Positions 32,591 through 44,190 of a DNA stretch of 64,000 nucleotides are shown here, piece by piece. Source of the stretch: Prostheceraeus crozeri. Lineage: Eukaryota; Platyhelminthes; Polycladida; Euryleptidae. The notes beneath the pieces were generated by a model. The model was not told the origin of the DNA, did no database searches, and was given only the letters and a program-made list of their open reading frames with translations. Made by a program: the position numbers and the translations under genes. Within the stretch, counting starts at the first letter, position 1. Every line of letters starts with the position of its first letter. Location: positions 255,501 through 319,500 of the forward strand of contig CAJQUW010012510.1 in the NCBI GenBank assembly GCA_907163375.1. The letters run 5' to 3'.

Positions 32591-35500
32591 CGCACTAGTA
32601 AAACAGAACATCAGTAATTCTTGTATATTCAATTTTTAAAAAAAAGTAACATTAAGTGCCATTAAACTTTGTAATGAAGCGTCGCCTTTGCGTCATATTG
32701 CATGGCAATATAACCGCGCAGAAGTGCTGCTGATAAATGTAATGATGTTAATGCAGCGTGACCAAAACATTTCACGCAGAATAAGATGCACAAGAGAGAA
32801 CTGTTTATGGCTTGAAAATGCACTTGTAAATGAAAATGTTGTGTTAACAAATGTTGTTGAAAAATATGAAGTACTTTATGTCGTGACTACGCGAATCTCG
32901 CTCCCATTATTCCTATCGACATTCATTTTCAGTTTTGGTGTTAGAATTTTGCACTGTCATTTCATATTTCCGTTACTCCTTAATTAGGCTGTTTTCTTGG
33001 CGAAATTTGGAATAGTAAATTGTTAACTATTTCAGCTACCTGTCTTATTTTACAACTTAAATATTTACCATCAAATAATTCTGCTACTTTAAAGTAATTG
33101 TAATTTTCGTAAATCAGTGGTTTGAAGCGACAGAAAGCCAGCATAGCTTCATACGCCCGGAAATACCATCTCCGTGTGGGTGAGCTCCCTTGATGTTAGA
33201 GCCTGTGTTGCTCATGTCTGCAGGGTAAAAGAGCACATGTGATAAACTTTTCGTAAATAGTGAGAAAATGTCTTATGCGAACTGTATTTCGAACATTTCT
33301 CAAAAAGAATATATGCGAAAAGAAGTGTGAAATTATAAAGGTCAGTCGCCCTGAACCGTCTTTAGCTTTAATTAAGTGAAAATCGAGAAGAACAGAATTT
33401 CGGCCGACTTTCCCCAGGTGATTCGGAAACGTCTCAGTAAAATCGAAACCATCGTGGAAAGCCGACTACATATGTGCTTTCTCTTTTGTGTAATTTCTGC
33501 ATCGTGTTCTTAGTTTCATTGTTGCAAATCTATAGAATTTGATAGTATTGAGAACTTTGCAGCTCAACTGAGGTGATCATGTTCCTTAGTGCATAGAGCA
33601 TTTGAGCCATACGACACCTGTTTTAGATCAAGTTCAGACAGTCTAAGAACTTCGGGCTAAAGACAGCTTTGATGAACTCTGATGTGGGAGGTGCTCCATT
33701 ATTTAAGACGTGAGTGAACTTTTGCATCATAAATTCGCTGTATTGACATTGCGCGGAAACAGGTAACAATTTTCAACGACTCTCGCCTCCATAAGTGCTG
33801 CAAAATCAAGGGAAAATTGGAGCGCCTGGCTCAATGTGAGCAGCCTCATGAGGCATTGCAAATTGTAAAGCATTCGAGCATTCGCGGCGGGGTTTGAAGT
33901 GTAGCAATTTCCTTTCTATAGTCTCTCCGCCTAGAATTCCTGATGGCGACTTTAACGGCATGAAAAACATCTATGAGCATTCCGATGGAATGTTCTTGTA
34001 TAAAACGAAGCTTATCAGGAAAAGGGACGGCTATTGGAGTGGAAAGAGGGGGAAACTGGTACAAGTAAGACAAGACGATGTTAAGATAGTTTCGTGACGG
34101 TGTCAAATAGTGAGGGAAGCGTTTTGACAGTCAGAAACGGAGGCTAGTGGTCGATTTGACGAGTGAGTGATGAGACTTAGGAATCGATGTCAATGACGCG
34201 ATTTTTATCCAAGTGAAGCAACAACAATGTTTGACATGAGATATCCGGGTATGAGGCATGAGAAATGAGTCGAGAAGGATAAAGAAATGTCTTGACTTTG
34301 AAGCTGTGATTGTTTGCTGTTTGTCAATGCCTCAATTGGAGAATAACGTTGAATGTTTGTTTTGCCAGCCACACACTAAGGATTGAGTTTATTTTGCGAT
34401 TGTACTTCTGTTGGCGTCTATGAATCCCTATTTCGGTATCAATATGCGCATTGGGTGAGAAATGGTCTGAGACCTTATTCTAAACAATAAGAGAAAACGT
34501 GAGTTGGAGACAGACTTAAACATAATCTATTTCACTTCCTCTGAAATCGAGAACTATCAGTGCTTCCATTTAATGTTAAAAACCCTCTAAAGAGTTCTGG
34601 TCTTAAGACCTTCGTAAGAGTGTTGTGTTAGGAAAAATGGCGTCAAAGTCAGATGTTCGCAAAGTGGAAACCAGTCGCCAACTTCTGGAACTTTTGGGAA
34701 GAATGATAAATCACATTTGATGTTGTGCATTAAGTGAAAAAAGCGGCGCAGAGTTGGGGTGATGATGTTGCTCTTATCGCAAGGCAACGAGCATGCCCGG
34801 AATCTTTCACCATGTCTCATGATTGGTGCATGAATGGAAGTCATGGTGCAAGAATTGGTAGTTCACCTAGCGGTGGGAGGAACAGTAAGTCAAAAGTCAA
34901 TAAATGTTTATTTTCAAATACGTTGGAAAATATGAAAGAATCATGTGAACAAAAACATTCGTATTTCAATCATAACTATAAAAACTCAGACATGAAATAG
35001 TACGGTTCAGGCGTGCGGTCAATGTCAACAACAAAAATATCGTGTTCAAGAAGAAGAGAAAAATCAGAACCTGAAATTTGCTTCTAAATATCATTTGGTT
35101 TGTGTTCTCTTTAGCTTTTTGAGAATTTAGCAATACACTTGAGATTTTATGGAATGTGCGTATTCATCAACTTGTAAAACTCAGTTGTACTTCCACAGTG
35201 GCACAGTATCGGTGCTAGCTGCTGTCGCAATTTCTGATATCTTCTGCAATCATGAAATGCTACAAATTAACTACCCGTGAATCACTACATCGCTCACATC
35301 GACGTTCTCCATACCTCAATCGATTTCCACAAATGCCGATGATAATTTTAAGTCGTGGTTTAATGCTCTAAACTTAAATATGATATTGGCCCCTTTCTGT
35401 TTTAGTTTGCTTTGTACTTCCCTCCTGATTTTGAAGGTACTGGATGCCGATGCACATGTCTTAGCTAGTAGATAATAGAAAGAGATCCAAGACAGAACTT

Positions 35501-37215
35501 TTGGTAAAAATTGAAGTATCATCGATCTATTGGTGTCCTCATTCTAATGATTGAGACAAAAGAAGGACATATTTTTTATCATAAAAGGCATGCAGTACGC
35601 GTTGCATTCAGAATTCTCCGCTCATGCGTCTCAGCTGTGACATTCTAGCAAATGTTTTTTTTCTGTTGTGGATTGGATAGTAAAGTGTCCTTTTATCTTG
35701 CTTGTTAATGCAAACCTCATCCAATTCCCTTACTTATTTAAATTCGTTTGATTTGATTTTCATATTTGTTCATTTTTGATTAGTGCAATTTGATCAATTT
35801 TCATTTATCAGCAATTCAATTTTCTATCATCTCTTTATGTTTTTACTTATATTGTATATTGTCTTCAGTTTCTCTCTATTCACAATTTTCATTATCTTTA
35901 ATTATCTATATTATCCCTTGCCATTGAGCTTTCATCTGAGTAATACTCCAATGTGGATTGAACTTCTGTTGCGTTCACTGCCAGCATCGAAATTCATAGA
36001 GTCCGTAGTGTGACTGACAAAGGATTAGACGATTTATGCACCATAGTGACAAAATTTTAGATTATCAAATCCGTTGTTTTTTCCAATAACTCGGGCCAAG
36101 AAATTCTAGACCGGTCCCAATGGAACATTGTCATTTTTGCACATTTAATACAAAACTGAATTTAAATTATAATACGTGTACTTGTCGGCACGTAGTCCCT
36201 CACCCTGTTATTAATTTCTTACAGGAAAAATGGACACATACAGGGAGAATAAATCATAATGAGAATAAGACCAGACAGTAGATATTCAATTAGAATTTCA
36301 TACTCATGACAGTTGCTAAGGACACATTGAAATTTGCGAAATTAATTTCATGAACGTATAGTGATAGACTCTATCATTTATTGAGATGCGGAAAAGGGAA
36401 ACTTTATTTAATTTCTCCACAACGATTACGAATTTCTGAAATTTGATTGCTGTCTCATGATGAGGAGGCAAAATTGAGTTCATGATAGGTTTATGTAGAA
36501 CTTCACAATTGTAGAAATTTGTCCTTGTTTAATTTTGATCAATACTGCATTTTTGATCGAAAAGATGCACAATTAAAAGTCTCAATCCTTTTCTAGATCA
36601 TTCGAATTGTGAAAAACAATGCATATAATTATTTTTGTGAATTTAGAGTATTTGATGAGTTTTCAATGCTAGAAAATATGCCATCTAATCCGAATATCAC
36701 TAACAAATGAATCGACAATCATATGATCCTGACAAACTTGCTTGATTGAATTTTTATACATGCCTTAGATTCACTTTGTTTCATTAAAGGACATAAGACA
36801 CTTTTCTGATTTCCAGTAATAAAATAATTACTTTGAAAAGTTTATTTTCTTGTCCTTCTTCAGTTACTACTGATGCGGATGCATCACTGAAGTAGTGCGA
36901 GCAAGAAAGTGTGTATAATAGCATAAATATAGACACGCTGAGAACATCTTTAGACAAATTAATCGGCTTATTGATCAATTTTGCTGAATTTCAACGGATG
37001 TAACTATCAAGAGACATGTTTTAGTCTGTTTGACCCACAGAGATATACTACTTTGTCTGCGCGTTTGGGTTTAGAGAAAGTATTTTTTTAATGCTGATGA
37101 ACAAGTCTTGAGGGCAAAAAAAATCAATTTTCCATTGAACGTAATGCAAATTCAAGTCTGGATTCTGACGTTCATTATTGAGAGTCTAGATCATTGGCAC
37201 CGCATTGAAACTATA
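32591..37215. other. Long intronic stretch without recognised gene
   Basis: No exon, tRNA or repeat boundary recognised. Open frames (for example 32688-32987, 33846-34106, 34734-35000, 35783-36013) carry no known motif; several overlap one another on opposite strands, as expected of chance frames in AT-rich DNA. Confidence 0.4.
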
Positions 37216-38262
37216 CTTACTTACTTTACTTTCTCCTTTTAACGTCTGCTTTTCCTCCTTGGTGAGGGTTGGACGTGATGAGACTCCTCCAACGGACGCG
37301 GTCCTATGTGTCTTCCACTGTCAGCCTCAGCTCCTTCATGTCTTCCTGGATGGTCTACAGCCCTGATCTTCTTGGTCTGCCACGTGGCCTGGAACCTTCG
37401 ACAGCCACGTTGAGCACGCGATGAATCGGCTCCTCATCTGTCCTCCGTTTCACGTGCCCGAACCACCTCAACCTGCGTTCTCTGAGTACGACCTCCAGCT
37501 GTTTGAGGCCGCACCTGCCTGCTACTTCAGTGCTATCAACTCGATCGGAGAGTGAGACACCGGTCATGTACCGCAACATCCGTCTGTCAAACGAACGCAG
37601 TTGTTGGGCCAGGTGTTGTGTGAGGGCCCATGATTCGGCACCATAGAGCAGCACGGGTCTGATGTATGCGCTATACACGTGTCCGCGGCATTTGAGTGGT
37701 ACGTGTCGGTTCCTGAGGAGACTTGCCAGATCTTTCCATTTGCACCATGCGGACGCAATTCTCGCTCGCACCGCTCGCTCTGATCCTCCTTTGCAGCTCC
37801 CCGAGATAACAAAACTCTTTCACTACGTCGATCTCTACACCGTCTATCACACATCTTTCATCTTCGTCGGTACTCCTTGCGTTGTTTACACACATCGAAC
37901 AGTGGAAGTTTGTGACGCCTGTGATAGAATTCAGTCCACTGCAGCGTTTGTGACACCACTTATCACAGCTTTGGCAGAGAATGGAGTTGGCACCTACGCC
38001 GCGACCGCATACACCACAAGGAAACCTTCTTGATTGAAGAGGAGAAGATTCTTCGCTGCGACTGATCAACATCTTCGTCTTTTGGATATTCACTTTCAAA
38101 CCTTTGCTTTCCATGTCCTCCTTCCATTTCTTGAACATTTCTTCCACTTCTTCCTTGCTCCCGCCTGTAAGGACCAGGTCATCTGCGTACAACATCTCCA
38201 TCAATCCTCCCTTTCTGCGATCTTTCGTAGCTTCTTCCATTACAAGAATGAACCTATAATCA
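37216..38262 (-). mobile_element. 5'-truncated LINE with YADD reverse transcriptase and a PHD-like zinc finger
   Basis: On the minus strand, about 38245-37900 encodes ILVMEEATKDRRKGGLME, then the RT catalytic motif MLYADDLVLTGGSKEEVEEM and KGLKVNIQKTKML. It continues with a Cys/His finger (CGVCGRGVG..ILCQSCDKWCHKRC..FHCSMC). After a frame change, 37771-37355 encodes WKDLASLLRNRHVPLKCRG, YIRPVLLYGAESWALTQHL, RRMLRYMTGVSLSDRVD and RRLRWFGHVKRR, ending GRPRRSGL and a stop. Beyond the stop the similarity continues (IQEDMKELRLTVEDT). It ends with a TTACTTACTTTACTTT tract at about 37216. An RT followed by a PHD-like finger before the WFGHV block occurs in RTE-like invertebrate LINEs. Truncated at the RT palm. 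Confidence 0.88.
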
Positions 38263-38394
38263 TTACATTTAGATCGTGAGGAGTCGAACGATGCGAATAA
38301 TATTTCCATTTGATGAATTTATCACGGAGCAGCATTGAGTCATAGACAAGTACTATTCACTTGGCAGATGTTTAGTCTTCAATGTGACAACGCC

Positions 38395-38480
38395 AGCTCG
38401 TGTGTTCCCTAATACGACTTTCATCATGCATTGCGCGCGCTTGGCCAATCACGCAAGCCAAAGGGAGACGAATATCTCCA
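38395..38480 (+). repeat. Dispersed repeat with GGCCAATCACG core, copy 2
   Basis: Partner of 19844-19946 (inverted). It continues directly into a segment (38480-38700) with an inverted pair of CTGATGAGGCC motifs. Confidence 0.5.
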
Positions 38481-38560
38481 TATCTTGCTACCATTGCATG
38501 CTATGGCTAGAAGAATCCCGTCACCTCTAGAGCAATCGCGACAGACGAATCCATCTATGT

Positions 38561-38642
38561 GGTTTGGCCTCATCAGTCTAGGACAGGTTCGAATCCGCAA
38601 CGTAGGATCTGCCAACGACTGATGAGGCCAACTGCCTGAAAC
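38561..38642. other. Inverted CTGATGAGGCC pair; right member hammerhead-like
   Basis: TTGGCCTCATCAGTC at 38565-38579 and GACTGATGAGGCCAA at 38617-38631 are inverted copies about 38 bp apart. The right one continues on the plus strand as AGGC-CAACT-GCCT stem-loop and GAAAC (38625-38642), giving CTGATG-stem-GAAAC. The left one lacks the GAAA part. Confidence 0.4.
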
Positions 38643-39724
38643 ATTCATTGTGGTAGCAACTTGTGATCTAAAATTTTTCAGCGGCCAGGTTACTTCTCTA
38701 AACATATAATGAGCAGTGCCGGTGGAAGCTCCTCAATATCGAACGCGGCAGTATGTGAATACATAATGCAATCTGCCTTTCACCTGCTTTCCTGGCTGAT
38801 TCACGATCTCAACAGATGGTCCGTCCTTGTAGGTAGAAGCTATGCCTGCACGTCCTGTAACTCCATCACAGCTGGTTCTTCTAACCTACCCACGACTGAT
38901 ACAGCTCAACAGACCGAAGCATGTCTTGCGGTGGTTGCGCATGTGTTGAGATCAGATAAAAGTTAAAAATTGCTCAAAAATTTACTTATCACCAGAAATG
39001 AATACTTCCTTGTCAGAATGAATCATTCCATGTAAAAATCTCTGCTACATGAATGATTGTGTCGAGAATGAGACTTTATCTAATTTAATCTCTGTGAATC
39101 ATAGACAATACACGTATTTACATAACAGAGGCGATGAATGCCAAACTTAAATAGCGACAATTCACAGCACCATGTATGACATGTAACACACTTCCATGAG
39201 TCCAAGATCAAAAGCGCAACGAAGTCATTAGTCGTGATTGATCGACCAAGCTATTATCTAGACAAGTACAACAGCTGCGGATGATGAGAATTGTGGAGCA
39301 GAATGGATGGAAACGATTATTCCTCATTCCACATTCCGCATGCCAGTCTGAATAGTAGAGAATAGAATGCGGCTGTGGTATTTTTGAGATCAGAATAATG
39401 GAAATAATGATTTTCTTGATAAATCCGCAGAGAAGATGTTCGTATAAATAATTAATGAACTTAATTGTTATTTTTTGATGAATTGTTTCATCATCCAGAT
39501 CATTCGACTGCTTTGCACGATCAGTGTGAGGACCAAGTAGAACCGGCGAAGGATATCGATAATTATGACACATTTTAAACGAGTATCTGTTTTGCTTAAG
39601 AATCGGGGAAAAATATTGCGTACTTGGATGATCCACTATTTCATAGAATCATTGAACATGGCCAAACTTTGCTGATAGTTTTGTTTGAATGCCCAGTCTG
39701 ACCACTGCCAATAATGTACCTGTA

Positions 39725-39888
39725 GTCTCCGTGACAATGATTGAGTATTTGGCCTAACGTCTGGAGGTCGAGCCCCGAAAACGTCATACAAAGTCGGTGG
39801 GAGGACATCCGAGCTAAAATGTTCCAAGAAATCTGACCATGTCAGCGGCGTCCCAAGCCCCCTTGTGGGGGAGAAGTGACATCACAGT
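39725..39888 (+). mobile_element. SINE family 1 copy
   Basis: TTTGGCCTAACGTCTGGAGG and TCGAGCCCCGAAAACGTCAT, then GGGAGGACATCCGAGCTAAA, CTGACCATGTCAGCGGCGTC and CCCCCTTGTGGGGGAGAAGT. The tRNA-like 5' end is diverged. Confidence 0.8.
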
Positions 39889-40374
39889 CTCGTCATTAAC
39901 TTGAGCCATATTCTTTTGTTCTCTGCCTGACAGGATCTTTGTTCCTTTCACTTCCATAGATCTTATTTGTTTGGTAGCAACTGAACAAGACCTTCCTTCA
40001 CGAAATCCAACAAATCCATACTTCTGCTTCATATTGGTATTTTCATTCCGTACAGGCTTCGATCAACTAATTCAATAAGCCAACTCCTATTCGGAAGTTC
40101 CGTTCCTCTTTCTCTAGTTGGTCGAAGGAAAGAAGATTCTAGTACAACCATTTAGACTTGCAATTGTGAGATAAACCAAAACAATAGGGTATATTGCCTA
40201 GTTTCATTTTTCGAGATCTATGTAAGAGTTTCGATTGAAATGTCATGGACTTTGTTCCCTCCTAAGATACGTATGTCTTAATTGGCCTCTATCGGGAAAA
40301 AGGCCCTCCTGATGGCTGCTATCAAGAGTTTACCCTTAGATTTATCGCTTTCGCATCCATATTACTTACTTAAA

Positions 40375-40645
40375 GGCAGCCTGCGTGCATCCCATCGGTT
40401 CGGGAAAAGGCCTTGCCGCATGTCTTCCACTAGCGTCGATTCTGCGCAGCAGCACCCCGGTTGACACAGCCATAGAAGTTGTCCATGCCGCGACTCCATC
40501 TTCTTCTCGGGCATCCAACAGCACGCAATGGCCCTCGAGGGCTCCACTCGGTCAATCTTTCAGACCACCTGTCGTCACGGCAGCGACTAACATGGCCAGC
40601 CAATCTCCATTTCTATATCCTTAAATACTCTGTCACATCTTTCAC
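40375..40645 (-). mobile_element. LINE ORF2 C-terminal fragment (WRLAGHV family)
   Basis: Minus-strand translation gives WRLAGHVSRCRDDRWSERL, TEWSPRGPLRAVGCPRRRWS and later a KAFSRTDG block. This follows the (R/K)WRWAGHVARxxDxRWTxxVLEWxPRxGxRxxGRPxxRWxDD series, ending with GEAFxxQWDG, at the tail of many invertebrate LINE ORF2 proteins. At least one stop. A different family from 37216-38262. Confidence 0.75.
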
Positions 40646-41606
40646 TTTACTGATCGCATCCAGATAAATAATTTAAAACACTGCATTATTGCCGGCGCTG
40701 GTTGCCGGCACTGCATGCATCCACAAAAGTGAATAATGTTTATAAAAAACCAAGCGTTCTAATTTGATAACTTCGTTGTTGTACACTAAGTTTTGTGATT
40801 TATAATTGCAATAACAACTCTTGCAAGATGAAAGTAGCGCATGACTAGAAGTCGGTGTTGATTAGAGGTTCTCTTACAACCGCTGTCCGGAAATGCATTA
40901 GCAATTTTTGATATCTCCGAGTAGAATTTAATACCAGAGATCAAAACTGTTGCCAAAAATGACTTGCGGAATGTTTCATCTATGAAACTGTAGTAATTCG
41001 GCAAACATTCAAATTAGTTCCTTGTATGTGAATTTCAATATTTTTCACCGATTAAATTGATAAGTTGACTTCTCAAATTCCGCACATTTCGCATCAGGAT
41101 TGTAGACGATGGACATTGTTGTTGAAATATTTGTATCCATGCAAGTTCAGATATTTCTCAACCGAATATGGAAATCAGTGATGCAAATTATGGTGAATTA
41201 TGGTAATCAACTACTGCCACGCTACTTACACGCATAGTTCGTGGACGAGAATCTTTCATCCAATCTGAACAGATGTAACCATTACAAGATATGTTTCGGC
41301 CTATTGTCCTGAACTAGAGTTTCGTTTCGTATATTCCTGGGAATCAGGAAATTCTAATTTAACATTCCCGGATAAAATCTAATGCAATGATGAGCGAAGC
41401 TCACTGAAATAATGCGGAATTATTCTCCCCAACTGAAAGATTCAAAAAATATTGTACGACAATTACTTGGTTATGTAGAATATTGCCATCGGAAGTCATG
41501 TCATTTATTGATTTTAGTATATTTTATTGTGACAGCATTGTCGTATAGTAGGCCTCCACTGATTTAAATCATCTCTGACCGAATGGAAATGACTTTATTA
41601 AACAGT
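40646..41606. other. Intron sequence without recognised features
   Basis: No exon or repeat recognised apart from a GCCGGCGCTGGTTGCCGGC inverted word near 40691. Confidence 0.4.
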
Positions 41607-41825
41607 GTTAGGATAGCTCATTTGGTTAATGGCAGCGCTCTAGAGCTGAAGTGTAGAAGGCTCAGGGTTCGAGTCTGTCCGCCGCAGGAGACATTACTGC
41701 TCTCAGTAGAGATTTCAAACCTCAACCTCTAGAGAGTTGCGAGTGTGTGAAGTCTGTCCCACCCTCGTGCCTTCGGTGGGGCAAGGATGAGTAGAGAGCG
41801 ACATGTACTTTATTTTCTATGCTAT
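41607..41825 (+). mobile_element. SINE family 2 (tRNA-derived)
   Basis: TAGGATAGCTCATTTGGTTA (A-box region) and CAGGGTTCGAGTCTGTCC (B-box) head a body with CTCTCAGTAGAG, AGAGAGTTGCGAGTGTGTGA, and CGGTGGGGCAAGGATGAGTA. Related copies: 56072, 57333, 58392, 61908. Confidence 0.88.
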
Positions 41826-42047
41826 ACTAGACGTATTTACTACGCTACTGTACTTGGATAGAGATCAATCCGTCCCTTTTACGATTGACTGACACAGGGC
41901 TGATTTTACTAGCCGCAATTAGTAAGCGGAAGTAATGATGGACTCAACACATCCCAAAGTATAAACATAGGAACGATATTTCTTCTTTATTTAACGTCAT
42001 TTGGTAATAAATAATTGATAACAATATACTCGTAGATTGACTTAGTT

Positions 42048-42150
42048 GTGGTCTCCGTGGCATAGTGGCTGTGCTTTTCCTAGAGATCTTTTGATCCAGA
42101 GGTCGAACCCCGAAAATGGCATTGGAAGTCGTCAGGAAGGGCAATTGGCG
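42048..42150 (+). mobile_element. SINE family 1, head and proximal body only
   Basis: TGGTCTCCGTGGCATAGTGG, CCAGAGGTCGAACCCCGAAA and GTCGTCAGGAAGGGCAATTG match the tRNA-like head and first body block. The rest of the body is absent, so the copy is 3'-truncated or recombined. Confidence 0.85.
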
Positions 42151-44186
42151 TTCGATTTGCAGACGCAAACACAAATCAATCCGCTCTCCACATGCCCGTG
42201 CAAGGGTTTATTTTGCATTAATGTTATGAAATGTCACTGATATGTCTGCGAAGTATGTTAGAAAAAGATTGGTCATTATTATTATACTGTCACGTATTCA
42301 CTCACTCACTCACTTATCCTTTTTTGCGCTCTTGTATTCCATAAAATGCTGGAATGGACTGCTTCCGCTTGATGATGCTCCTCCACTTTTGGCGATTGCA
42401 AATATCAGCTTCTTGGGCAGCGAGACGTCTCATATCTTCATATAAACGATTAATTCACTTAAAGATGTAGCGACTTAAAGATGATCAACATATTAGCATT
42501 GGCAGCAATTTATAGAAATATATCTGTCTTGCGAAGTTGTATTCTCATCGTTAAAACATTCCGATAGAAATGATAATGTGATGGCACTATGAAGGGAAAT
42601 AATTATTGTTAATATCCCAAATATAGTTTAAAGCCGAAATAGGAAAAAACTTAGTCAGATTATCTTCCATATCATTTTTCCTTTTAATTTAAAAGTGGTT
42701 ATTTTAAGCAACATCATATGGATAAACAACTTAACATGACTGCATCCTAATACATTCAGTATGTTATCACATTAGCTAAATCTTTTCATGTAGTTGATTG
42801 TGGGATGTACTGCTTCAAGTTGAAGCATTTGATCAACTGCATGAAAAAAGTTGATGACTGTTTCTGTAAAACGTAGATTGTCAGGAGAAATGATTGTGAG
42901 GAAATCAACTTCAACGACTCTATGTGTAGTCTGTGGATAGTTGTGTGGCAAACGACCAAACAAGTTAGAAATGATGAGTGCGCACTTTGAGAGTCAATAG
43001 TCATGTCACCGTACGCGGGTAGAAGACGGAAATTGTCAGTTAAGCTTACTGGAAGTTTTTTGCATAATTTGTTCAAATAACTGCTCGATAACTACTATTT
43101 TGTTTGAATATAATGCCCATCCTCTATTTCGTTTACTATCCCCTTCGAAATTATTCTCTATCTGCACAAGTGAGTATCGTCTCACAGATTAAGGCATAAT
43201 GCTTCAAGAGGGCATACCTGTATGTGTAATTCTTTCTTTTGCTCGCAAGGATTTAAGACACCAAAAGATTATTCGTTCTTGATGAAAATGCATATGAAAT
43301 GTCATTGTCATTCTAGTTTCAACATTCGAATGAAAGAGAAAATTATTTTTCGATTGTTTTCTTCGTTGGAAATATTACGATAGCATGAATCTGAAATTCC
43401 TATCTTAAATCTTGTAATAAGGTGATGTTATTACAATTCCTTCGCGTGTGATTTCTCCGTGTTTTGACAGAATTCTAGCAGAGCCATAATAAATGTTCAC
43501 GTAAATTGATTAATTTGACCCATGCTCAACCCTACCATTATAATTTCCGGCGAGACGCTGTTGTTACTAAAACTGCAATCTGCTGATGAAACAGATCTCA
43601 CCTAATTCTCACCTAATCTCACCTAAAATCTTAACATTTCATTCACGTAAGATTAGTGGCAAAAGTTCATGTAGATTTAGCAAAATTAGCAAAATATGCT
43701 GAGCTTCCAAAAATTCCATCTTTTCTCTGTCTCAATTATGTTCGAGACTTTCAATTTTGGGAGGTCCTGCAAGTCAGTCAGTCGCCTTACCATGAGACCG
43801 GACGATGGGAAGAGCTTTAATTCATTGCACATAACTTTGTTCGGTTTGTAATTTTTAGATGGCGATTATTCAATAGGTTACAGAACAAGGCTAGAGCGGT
43901 TTGAAATGCGACCGAATAGTTACCTCATTACTTTGAACTAGTGTGGTAGGACATGTCCTCGTTCCCGAAATGTGCAAGCACGATAGCAATTGGATGAGCA
44001 TAAGTTATTCAACAGTGGTTGATTAGTTGTCTCAGTCGATGCTCATGATTTCTGAGATAAATGAATCCGCAGAAAATTGTATCATTTTCTGTTTCTATCA
44101 AATAAGATATCATTTTTATAACAAGCGCATAGAAGTAGTCAGCCTTCCTTCACCCTCAAAGTAATCAGTCACGCCTTTCGGCTTAA
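42151..44186. other. Intron sequence without recognised gene
   Basis: Minus-strand open frames at 42772-43076 overlap in two phases and read as fairly protein-like, but match nothing I recognise. No repeat boundary seen. Confidence 0.35.
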
Positions 44187-44190
44187 GATA

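Noticed and set aside
39208-39636. 142-codon minus-strand open frame
   Set aside because: No motif, skewed composition and no splice context; looks like chance.
39880-40032. Minus-strand YGFVGFREGRSCSVATKQIR, resembling an RT GFRxGRS block
   Set aside because: Only one short block matches and its surroundings do not continue as reverse transcriptase; too weak to list as a LINE.
42772-43076. Two overlapping minus-strand frames with protein-like stretches
   Set aside because: Could be an old coding fossil but no family recognised and two phases compete.
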